From positions 62,001 to 126,000 of the forward strand of contig JAPJBO010000498.1 in NCBI GenBank assembly GCA_030068145.1: a stretch of 64,000 nt of DNA, in the 5' to 3' direction. Position 1 is the stretch's first letter. Every line of letters begins with the position of its first letter. Shown here in pieces: positions 47,828 to 56,400 of this stretch. This DNA comes from Diplonema papillatum (lineage: Eukaryota; Euglenozoa; Diplonemea; Diplonemida; Diplonemidae). A model generated the notes under the pieces. The model had not been told where the DNA came from and ran no database searches. It saw only the letters and a program-made list of their open reading frames with translations. The position numbers were made by a program, and so were the translations under genes.

Positions 47828-48248
47828 TGTAAAACGAGTGACCAGTGGTCGACCACTTCCAACCTAATTTTCGAACGGTTCTTTTGCCTTTGTGTGCGCA
47901 CTGTGTTGTTTTGTTCTGCCGGATTGAGCCGGTGCCACTCGTCTCACCTTCTCAGATACGGCTGCACCCTGCTTGCACTCGCCGAACGGTATTGTGCATT
48001 GCGTGCAACAGCCGTTGGCGAGGGATCCCGGACACTGGAGCGAGCTTCTTTACTTCACCTTAATGACCGTAGTGGCGGAGAGCCGGAGCCAAAATAACAA
48101 GATGAGAGTCGAAATCAGGGTACAAGAATAAGAATCGCAGACAACTTCGGTTGCGCTGCTTCACCGTATCGCCAGTCGTGGAGGGCTGGTGCGGTATATC
48201 AGGGAGGATGGACCATCTACCACCTCGGCAGGTCGGCTATGTCGCTGA
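47828..48248. repeat. element Y-like tail downstream of rRNA fragment
   Basis: 47,925-48,060 (attgagccggtgcca ctcgtctcacctt, cggacactgg, gagcttctttacttcac) parallels 28,937-29,095 (gagtgagccggtgcctctca, cggacactcg, gagcttcgttacttcac). This is the far end of element Y relative to the ANDSPLTQQ end at 47,400. Confidence 0.5.
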
Positions 48249-48493
48249 CTAGACACAGCCTGAACAGTAGTATATGCCACACTCCTCGCAGAACCAGGAT
48301 TGTGGCGTCGTTGACTCGATGGTCGCCTGAACCAACCTTTTCTTCGTCAGGTACTCTGGGCATGAGCCTCCGCGGTCGCAGATCCACGTGCCTTCCCTCC
48401 GCTGAACAAATGATTTCCCGCAGTGCGAACACTGTATTTGTGTCTTACGCGCTGTCACATTGCATTCGGAGTGGCGGTCAGTTGGTGAACTTG
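48249..48493 (-). CDS. possible terminal exon with Cys-rich zinc-binding pattern
   Basis: A minus frame following a possible acceptor (ccaag before ttcaccaa), ending at TAG 48,251-48,249. It has eight or more cysteines in pairs: CSHCGKSF near the start, WICDRGGSCPEY in the middle, and FCEECGIYYCSGCV at the end, spaced like a two-ion zinc-binding fold. No ATG in frame. The preceding in-frame stop means it can only be an internal/terminal exon. No partner exons located and no family assigned. Confidence 0.35.
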
Positions 48494-48892
48494 GTCAGTG
48501 AGGGGGCTTGGTGCTGAGCATACATAATGGCGGCAATGGTCCCATCGAGTGCAGGCCCGCGCCCACGTTAAGCAGCGGCTGCCGGCTTATCCCGTGACAC
48601 CTGTTATATGTACGTCATTGAAAGAGTAGCGTTGGCACTCTGACAGGTTCCCTCGTAGCTCGCCGGGAAAAGCATCGTCAATAATGTTGCTCCTACTCCG
48701 TCAGCCAGGATGCCACGCCAGGTTTCCCGCCGCTCAAGGTGCGCATCCATTCCCTGTCACAAAACACGTGTGGCAAAAAAAGCGTCGTGGTTTCGAGTCT
48801 GCCCCCCAAACAAGATGTGCACTCCTCCTCTCATCCTGGTTATCGTCCTCGCGCGCGGCAATGCATATCGTGACGTTGGGTACCTGCCCCCA

Positions 48893-49330
48893 TCAGCCGG
48901 GAGGCCACGCCAGCTTCCTGCCACCTAAGATGTGGACGTGGATGTGTGGCACAGTCTGCCCGCCGTCCCTCCCGTCGTTGATGACCAAGCGGTACCCCGC
49001 GTCTTTATCGTCGAGCCGAAGCTCGCGCGCGACTTTGCGCGCAGTGAGCAGGAGGCCTCCCATCAAGCTCTCGTCGCTGTCCTGCGCCGCTGATATGCCG
49101 GCCACCCGCCTTTTCGGGATGACCAGCACGTGGCACGGAGCCTGCGGGTTGACGTCGTCGAAGGCAAGGTATCGGTCGTCTTCGTACCGCTTCTTGCACG
49201 GAATCTCTCCCCGGATGATCTTCCCGAAGATCGTGCTTCCCTCCGGGCCCACACCCCCGCTGCACCGACGAGCGGCGGCTGCGCTCGGCACGCTTCGGAT
49301 CTGCCTCGTGAGGATGCGCACGCGATGCAT
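48893..49330 (-). CDS. HIT-domain protein, HINT branch (145 aa)
   Basis: A histidine-triad nucleotide-binding hydrolase of the HINT type, which cleaves purine nucleoside phosphoramidates and aminoacyl-adenylates. ATG 49,330, single exon, stop at 48,893-48,895. Residues about 30-145 form the complete fold: [15 protein letters not shown], the [15 protein letters not shown] strand region, CHVLVIPKR, and the catalytic triad in [21 protein letters not shown] (His-x-His-x-His, with WPPG at the extreme C-terminus as in HINT1). About 28 extra N-terminal residues are Arg/Ser/Ala-rich without acids ([20 protein letters not shown]), suggesting organelle import (inference). A partial duplicate of its middle lies 430 bp upstream. 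Confidence 0.93.
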   Translation of the reverse strand: MHRVRILTRQIRSVPSAAAARRCSGGVGPEGSTIFGKIIRGEIPCKKRYEDDRYLAFDDVNPQAPCHVLVIPKRRVAGISAAQDSDESLMGGLLLTARKVARELRLDDKDAGYRLVINDGRDGGQTVPHIHVHILGGRKLAWPPG

Positions 49331-49388
49331 GGTTGCCCCGATCCGGTTTTATGCACTGTCGCCCTGGTGGTGGTGGTGTGGTGGTGGT

Positions 49389-49670
49389 GGTGGCCCCGAA
49401 AACACCCGGAAGTCCAGAAGAGGTAGTCGGATGCTGGTTGGCTTAAAAAGGTGGTGTAGAATACAGAGTTGAAATCCCGTATCTGAATCCTAGTCACAAA
49501 ACAAGCCCGCAAAGATCCTGAGGAAGCAAAAACACAGGACACAAAACAAGCCCGTAGAGATCCTGAGGAAGCAAAAACACAGGACACAAAACAAGCCCGA
49601 CTAGCTTGTGGTGGTGGCCCCAAAACATCCCGGAAGCCCCGAAGAGATGGTCGGATGCTGATTTGGGCTC
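49389..49670. repeat. duplicated HIT upstream flank and 45-bp tandem repeat
   Basis: ggtggtggccccgaaaacac to 49,445 recurs as ggtggtggccccaaaacatc at 49,608-49,670 with the same following words (gaagtccagaagag / gaagccccgaagag, gtcggatgctg). Between them acaaaacaagcccg, agatcctgaggaagcaaaaa repeats with a 45-bp period (two full units plus a partial, 49,495-49,600). Confidence 0.8.
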
Positions 49671-49756
49671 AAAAGATGGCAAAATAAACACGAAAACAAG
49701 AAAAAGATCACCGATAGTAGACAGTGCAAATTTTCAAGAAATACGGGCAAGCCCAA

Positions 49757-49830
49757 CCAGCACGCGGCACGGCGCCTGCGGGTTGACGTCGTCGAAGGCA
49801 AGGTACCGGTCGCCGTCGTGCCGCTTATAG
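49757..49830 (-). pseudogene. HIT gene fragment
   Basis: Matches the parent gene over 70 bp (the [15 protein letters not shown] segment, preceded by KRHDG where the parent has KRYED), then diverges abruptly on both sides. It lacks the His triad. An AG precedes and a GT follows the match, so use as an exon of a lost paralogue cannot be excluded, but no other parts are present. Confidence 0.7.
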
Positions 49831-50064
49831 ACTCCTCTCTCAAAAAAGTTCACAGTTTCACTGAGGGAGTTGATGCACCACGAAAAGTCGATTAGAGAAC
49901 TTCACACAGCCTTCAGGGCGTGGTTGGTTCAAAGAAAAATTCAAGTTTTCCCAGGGTCAAGGTGACCTCGCCCAAGCTCGTTTCCCCGGGTTAAGGCAGT
50001 CACTCAACATTCCCTTGCGCTAGTGCTATCAGTTACAAAGACGTGTTCTTACTTCTCCCTTTCT

Positions 50065-50150
50065 TCTAGGCAGTTCTCGTCAGACAATACGAAGAGCAGA
50101 AACTCTTCTAGGCAGTTCTCGTCAGACAATACGAAGAGCAAAAACTCCCA
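50065..50150. repeat. 42-bp direct duplication
   Basis: ttcttctaggcagttctcgt, cagacaatacgaagagca occurs twice in tandem. Non-coding. Confidence 0.85.
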
Positions 50151-50408
50151 TAAAGAATTATTCGCCGCAGCGCAGCAGGCCAGGGCCACCCTCAGACCGA
50201 CAACTTGTTCTCTCAGCTTCCTTGCACGTTCTCCGAGAGGGAAGAGAGAAATGACAAGATCTTCCCACGAGGGTTTGCAGGGGTGGGGGGGGGCAAGCCC
50301 TCTCGTCTTGCTCCGATTCATAGCGTTAGGGAAGGGGGTGGGGGGAGCGCCTGCGTGTAGGGGGGTCATCTCCTTTTTTCCCAGAGCGAAAGAAGAAGAA
50401 AAACGTTG

Positions 50409-50672
50409 CACGGTGGAGTCTAGCCTCACAAGCTGGAGTTGCAAAAGGTGTGCCCAAGTCACACCCGATAAGCGGGTATGCCACAACCAAACGCGTGTGA
50501 ATGCACGCCAGAAACCCCGATGTGCTACGACCGAAACGCGTGTGGATGCACACCCAAAAAGCTGGTGTGCTACAATCAAAACGTATGTAAATGCACTCCA
50601 TAAGTGTGGTTGTAACGCCCGCTTTTTTAACTCCAGCTCCAGCTTCTGAGGCAGGACTCCGCCGTGTGGATT
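50409..50672. mobile_element. TIR element of MITE family M, with satellite-like interior
   Basis: The ends cacggtggagtctagcctca, caagctggag and ctccagcttctgaggcagga, ctccgccgtg are inverted complements. The interior carries about three diverged units of a repeat with caaacgcgtgtgaatgcac, cgaaacgcgtgtggatgcac and caaaacgtatgtaaatgcac, the inverted equivalent of the 46-bp unit at 12.6-13.3 kb. Confidence 0.6.
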
Positions 50673-51142
50673 TCCTGCGCGGTCCCTGCCAGGCAGGAGA
50701 GCGAGGGTTGCTGGCAGGATAGCAGAAACAGAGCGGGAGCGAGGGAGATGGAGACGCGGGAAAGGTGGGACGACGATGTTTTTTTCTTTTCTCGGCTCGT
50801 TGAGTACCTTCCCACCCCCTCCCCTTGCGGAAGTACAAGTTTTCGTTGGGGAAATAGTTGCTAGGTCTCAAGCTCTTTGCAAAGCTTCACTGGGGAACAC
50901 TCTGCCCACCAGTGCTCATCGCCCACAAACCAAAAAACGAATGTATGTACGCTTCCGCCAGAGAGAGAGGTTGCAAGAACGTGTTTGGAATGGAATGCGT
51001 GCTGAGCACCGCAATGGTCCTCTCTGCACCGTCAGTAGGGGGGTGGGGTCGGTGGGGTAATCTTTTTTGAAGCGCAGCAACTGTGCCTGCCCTAATAGTT
51101 CTTCTGTCGGCCTACTACGCGAGGGAACGTTGAGAGGAGTTA
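50673..51142. other. gene-free spacer
   Basis: No recognisable feature beyond a short duplication-free unique stretch. Frames under 95 codons on both strands. Confidence 0.35.
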
Positions 51143-52164
51143 GAGCGCCGCCGTGCACATCGCAAGCAGCTCTTTGGAAGCCGTGTTAGCCAGAAAAGAA
51201 CCCGGACGTGGCAAGAAACTTAGAAGACTGTACAAGGGCCTGAGCAAGGCAGTAACACTCGAGGCATCCTTTCTTAAAGAAACTCAAGCAGCAGGGCGCA
51301 GCACACGAACTGTGATGGAGCGCCGCCGTCCACTTCGCAAGCAGCTCTTTGGGAAGCCATTGCGAAGAAAAGTCCAGCACACAAGCTTGCGCTTTGTGGG
51401 CTGGCAAAAGCGCTATTGCTGCAACTAGCCCCGAGTTGCTGAGGTATTGCTGGAGGCACTTCAGCGAGTCAGACCGTCGGCGTTCGGGCTTTGTTTACTG
51501 GCATGTTGCAACGACAGTGGCAATACAATGGAAAAGAACCAAGACTCGTGGCAAGAAGCTTAGAAGAATTCTTGTACAAAAGGGCCTGAGCAAGGCAGTA
51601 CTACTCGAGGCGTCCCTTCTTGAAGAAACTCAAACAGCAGCTGCGCAGCACACGAGCTGTGATGTACCAAGCGTGACACTGCAGCCGCGTGGGTGTTATG
51701 CAAGTTTTCGGAAGCAGTCCCGACGCTGGAAGGATCCTAGAGCGCCGCCGTGTACTTCGCAAGCAGCTCTTTGGGAAGCCATTGCGAAGAAAAGTCCAGC
51801 ACACAAGTTTGCGCTTTGTGGGCTGGGCAAAAGCACTATTGCTGCAACTCGCCCCGAGTTGCTGAGGTATTGCTGGAGACACTCTTCTGCGAGTCAGAAC
51901 GTCGGCATTCGGGCCAGTTTTGCTGTGTTTACTGGCATGTTGCAACGACAGTGGCAACACAATGGCCATGAAAAAGAACCAAGACTCGTGGCAAGAAGCT
52001 TATTGTACAACAGGGCCCGAGCAAGACAGAACTACTCGAGGCGTCCCTTCTTGAATATCAAACAGCAGGTGCGCAGCACACGAGCTGTGATGGACCAACC
52101 GTGGCGCTGCAGCCGTGAGGATGTTATGCAAGTTTTCGGAAGCAGTCCCGACGCTGGAAGGATC
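51143..52164 (-). pseudogene. degenerate tandem copies of the MsrA 3' exon
   Basis: Three units of 170-427 bp (51,150-51,318, 51,319-51,740, 51,741-52,164) each start with agcgccgccgt..acttcgca, agcagctctttgggaagcca, corresponding to the last codons of the MsrA exon to the right. Units 2 and 3 translate to recognisable but damaged tails (QWLPKELLAKWTAAL) with frameshifts upstream of it. Unit 1 is shortest. Between exon-like parts they share the same flank (ggcaagaagcttagaag, gggcctgagcaaggcagta, cacgagctgtgatg). Confidence 0.8.
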
Positions 52165-52482
52165 CTAGAGCGCCGCCGTGTACTTCGCAAGCAACTCTTT
52201 GGGAAGCCACTGCGACGGGTCCGGCATGCGCGCGCCTGTCGGCTGGGCGGAGCAGTACTGCCTCGACCCCGGCTTGCTGAGGTACTGCTGGTGGTACTCT
52301 TCGGCGAGCCAGAACGTCGGCGCCGGCGTGACCTTCGTCGTGATCGGGTTCGTCCGGCCGACCAGCTGCAGCGCCTTTTGGTACGCCTGCTTGCTCGCCT
52401 CCGCCAGCGTCTGCTGCTCGTCGCTGGTGGTGAAGATTTCGGACCGGTATTGGGACCCCACGTCGTTGCCTTGGCGGTTGCC
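52165..52482 (-). CDS. msrA: peptide-methionine (S)-S-oxide reductase, C-terminal exon
   Basis: MsrA reduces methionine S-sulfoxide in proteins. The exon opens after a cacgcag acceptor at 52,483 and reads GNRQGNDVGSQYRSEIF, the family's conserved N-R-Q-G-N-D-x-G-x-Q-Y-R-S block, followed by TTKVTPAPTFWLAEEYHQQYL and SKPGSRQYC, then a tail ending LLAKYTAAL and TGA at 52,167-52,165. The upstream exon with the catalytic GCFWG cysteine was not found between 52,483 and 53,282, so either it is distant or this is itself an orphan copy. Coding quality is clearly better than in the three tandem copies to its left. Confidence 0.8.
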   Translation of the reverse strand, partial: GNRQGNDVGSQYRSEIFTTSDEQQTLAEASKQAYQKALQLVGRTNPITTKVTPAPTFWLAEEYHQQYLSKPGSRQYCSAQPTGARMPDPSQWLPKELLAKYTAAL

Positions 52483-53282
52483 CTGCGTGATTGTGTACGG
52501 TGTGCGGTAACCGTGGGTAGGTAAGAGAGGAAAGAGTCATCGAATGGTGAGGGTACATAAATTCACCCAGAGCTCGTGCCCCATGGATGCTGACCAACGC
52601 AATGACGAGTAGCACAGCACCGTCGTGCACTCGCAGACTCGCAGTCGCTTCCTCGGGGTCTTGCCAGTGTGCTAAGCATCACTCACTGGTCCCGCCAGCC
52701 GTTGTGTGGGCTTCGGAACACTGCTTTCCCCCTGCCTTGTATAGCTGTACTTCTGGTTGAAAGAGTCGGTACTCTCCGTCAGGTGTCGACAACTTGATTG
52801 TGTTGAGGTGTCGTTCAGATGTGAATCTAAAGCCGCCCGCGTCAAATTTTGTGACGCATTGAGTGCTGTAAAGTGCAAGTGCCACGAAGGCAGGCGGAAC
52901 ACTACGTTACGCAGCGGCTGCCAAAACTTGACACCTATGATCAAAGTAAAGAGGAAAAGAGACATGTACTCATGTACAAAAGGTTCCGTCGTCCCTAGAC
53001 TATCGGAGCGCGCGTAACGCCCGATCCAACCCACCGCGCAGATGAGCACTCGCCAATGTGTGGAGTCCGATAATAATAAGCATTTAGTCGGCAACAAGAG
53101 AGTTGAAGTATGGCTAAAGATAAAGTGGTGTCACCTGAGGGGGTAATCTCAGGGCCGCCCACGTGATAAGCCGTTAAGCATTGAGTTCTTTTAAGTACAT
53201 GAACCACATGGATTAGCATGCACTCACCCGTTAAGCAGTGTGAACTTGAAATGCAGGTACCACAGGGGTAAGCTTGCATTTG
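52483..53282. other. spacer upstream of MsrA exon
   Basis: A minus frame ending at 52,679 (FRFTSERHLNTIKLSTPDGE) has reasonable composition but no family. No GCFWG-coding sequence. Scattered short repeats near 53,160-53,280 (gcatgcactc, gtaccacaggggtaagc). Confidence 0.3.
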
Positions 53283-53367
53283 AGCCAATTCACCTACCCC
53301 CTGATCGAGTGTAATCGAGCGTAATCGAGCGTAATCGAGTGTAATCGAGCGTAATCGAGCGTAATAG
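53283..53367. repeat. 10-bp minisatellite (left flank of retrotransposon)
   Basis: tgagccaattcacctacccc followed by tgtaatcgagcgtaatcgag-type units. The last ten bases, agcgtaatag (53,358-53,367), are repeated exactly at 61,091-61,100 on the other side of the element. Confidence 0.85.
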
Positions 53368-53422
53368 TTTGGATTAGAATGCAAAGAATCTGTGGCGATA
53401 ATCTGCATCGCCGACGGCGCGG

Positions 53423-56400
53423 TTATCTCTTCGCACGTGATGTGTCATGCTTTCGCCTCTTTAGCTCGTCTTGATCGTCGCGCTCAGGCGCGCGTTTGGT
53501 GCTTCGCTTCTCCTTCGATTGCTCGTCGAGGTTCATCGGTTGCGCGTCGATTTCTGCTTTTTCCCAGCGCCTGGGCGATGGTCGTGGCGCATCGACGCGT
53601 CCTTTGCGTCTTTTCGGTACCGGCTCCGCCGCGGAGTCCGATTGCCGCTTCTTCGCTGGCGTTGGCGCCGTCTTCCCGACCTTCGCTGCTGATGTCGGCG
53701 TTGATGTTGCGGGTTCTCGCTCGTCTTCCTCTGCTTCCGGCAGAACGAGCACCACGTTCTCACGTTTCGCCTGTCTCGGCGCTGGCGCGGGACCCTCCGG
53801 CTCCGCCTTCCTCTTCTTCGCCGTTGTTTCTTCACCTCTCGCCACGGCCGCCCGGTGGTGCCCTTTCCTGCAGCAGTGCCCGGGTCTCCTACTCCTCAGG
53901 TCGGCGTGTTTCTTACAGCCGTCGCACGTCGGCATGCCATGATCGAGGCATCGGTGGTGATGGTTGCGACAGCACTCCGCTGTCGTCTTACACGTGGCGC
54001 ACTGCGTCATCCGGTGCTCGGCACACATTTTTACGGCTAGGCCATCACCCTCCCTGTGATGGGCCTGGCAGCACCACGCCACCGACTTGCCCCGGCGCTT
54101 ACACACGTCGCACTTCACCTTTTGGTGCCCGGGGCACACCCGCTCACCCCACTTCTCGTGTCGGGGAATCCCTTCCGGCACGAGCCACGGATCCCCTCCG
54201 ACGACAGCCGACTTCTTCCCTTTCCTCTTCTCCGTAGTGTCATCGAAGGCCGCCCATCTCGCCGCACGCTCCGCCCTTTCTCTTCCGTACGTCGGGAAAA
54301 GGTCCATCCCCCACGCCTCGCCGGTGAACGCATGCCGGCTCGCCTTCAGCTGCGTCTCCAAGATTCCCATCGTCTCCTCGCCGCCGCGGAAAATTGGCCT
54401 CATCTCGTAGCCCGTGAGGCATGGGGGGGCCCCTACCGTTCTCAATGAACCTATCTTCTCCAGCTTTCTACCCGGCAGAAGCGGCCCCACCCCTTTCCGC
54501 TCAAGCGCTTCCCCGATCGTTTTCAGCATCCGCGCCAACATTCTCGCACGGATACACAGCGGCGTCCCACCTGTCGTCGCCACTAAACTGCCCGGTAGAT
54601 CGAGCCCGGTGTACACTTCGAAGTCTACTGCGAGCTCTGCCGTCGAGACGTCACCCGCTACCGACCAGCACATCCCATCCAGCCAATACTGCAGCGCCCG
54701 GAACCACCTCTCTCCTGCTACCGCCGTGAAGGTCCCCGGTCCAGCGATCGCTTCGAAATTCAGCCGGCGCGGGGGGCAGTCGTCAGGGTGCAGTTGTCTC
54801 CAGGGGTGGCCGACTGCCCGGTCTCTTCCTTCTCTCTCCAGCCGTCGTCTCTCTTGCATGACTTCCGCCATGAATGTGTGCAGCACTTCGATGTTGATCC
54901 GACTTCCCTTCGGCAGAATCCCGTGTTCTTGCAGGCACGGAGGCCAAGTCGAGCGATCTGCGTCAACAATTTCGGCATACTGCTGTTGCATTCGGATTCG
55001 TTCATACGCCCGGCACTGCCACCAAATGTGGCCCAGAGTTTCTTCCGTCGCCTCGTCACAGCGTCTGCACAGCCCGTCACCTCCCCACAGCTTGGCAGCA
55101 TGTGATTCCGTCATCACCGACCCTGCTACGACCTCGGCAACGTCCCGCGCGGCCGTCAGCGTTGTCGACGCCTTCAGCCCGTAGGCATTCGTCGCGGTGT
55201 AGTCGACACCCGCCCGTACCCCTCCGAAGTTTGTGCGCCTCTTCTCGAGCTCCCCTAGTCGCCAGCCGTGAATCGCCTTTCTCAGGGTGTGCCCTCGCTC
55301 CCCCTTACTCTGTCGCACCAGCCTCAGCACATTCCCTGCCTCGTCCTCGGCGTCGTCGAGATCTTCTGTCCATCGTATACCGAGCTTCTTTGCATGCTCG
55401 GCCGCAATACCGATCGGTCCCCATGCGCGGATTCTGCTGCCATACGCCCTTCGAACTGTTGCGACGCGGGCCCTCCATACCGGCCTCTTTCGGCACACTT
55501 CTGCGATCATGCCGAGCGACCGATATGGCAGCACTGTGTAGGGGTCGAGCATGTGGGCCTTGTTTAGAATGCCCAACACGGCCTCCTGTGCCCGATGCAG
55601 CCTCACCGGGTCCCAGACGCCTCTGAGCAATGCTGCGGTGAACTTCCCCAGCCCCCGCACCGTCGGAAGCGCGAACTCCGAGCCGTATGTCGCCGCCGGT
55701 AGAACCGCCATCGCCGCTAGCCCCGACCTCTGCGCCCTCGAGATCGGTAAGGCACCCAACCGTTCGGCCTCCTCTGCACGCTGGTCGTAGCGCAGGTCCG
55801 TTGTTCTGCGTGTCCGCTTCGTGCCGACCAGACATCCTACGATTGTAAGCTCTTCCTTCGTCACGATGTCGGTGCCACCTATCTTCAACTTCGCTTCGTA
55901 CCCCTTCGGCGTCCCGAAAGCGAACGTCTTCGGTATCCCGATCGACATGCCGGTGTTCGCACAAAACCTGTCGACTTCCACCAAGGCGTCCTGCAAGCAT
56001 GCTTCTCTGAGACGCGTCAGGAGGGTGAGGTCGTCCGCGAAGGACTCGCTCGTCACCCCCCCCACGTCGTCCACTCTGCGCACCACGATGGACAGCAGCG
56101 CGTTGATGAGGATCACGCTCAGGGGGCAGCCCTGCAGTATCCCGTTGGTGGTGTAAAAGATGTCTCCCAGCCCCATGTGCAACTTGTACCGCCTTCGTAG
56201 TCGCGCGTAAACATCGCGCAGCGGCCCGAGAATTCTCTCATGGAGGCCAAGATCCCCCACCAGCTTCAGCACGACGTCTCGTGGCACTTTGTCGAAGCAC
56301 TTGGCAAAGTCTAGGGCCACGCCGTACAGCTCCTTTCCCGTCAAGAGAGCCTCTTCAATCTGCGAGGCGATTTCAAACACCACGTCCACGGTTCCGTGTT

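Noticed and set aside
51349-52524. 391-codon plus frame
   Set aside because: It is antisense to the MsrA exon and its tandem copies. The minus strand has the recognisable family motifs.
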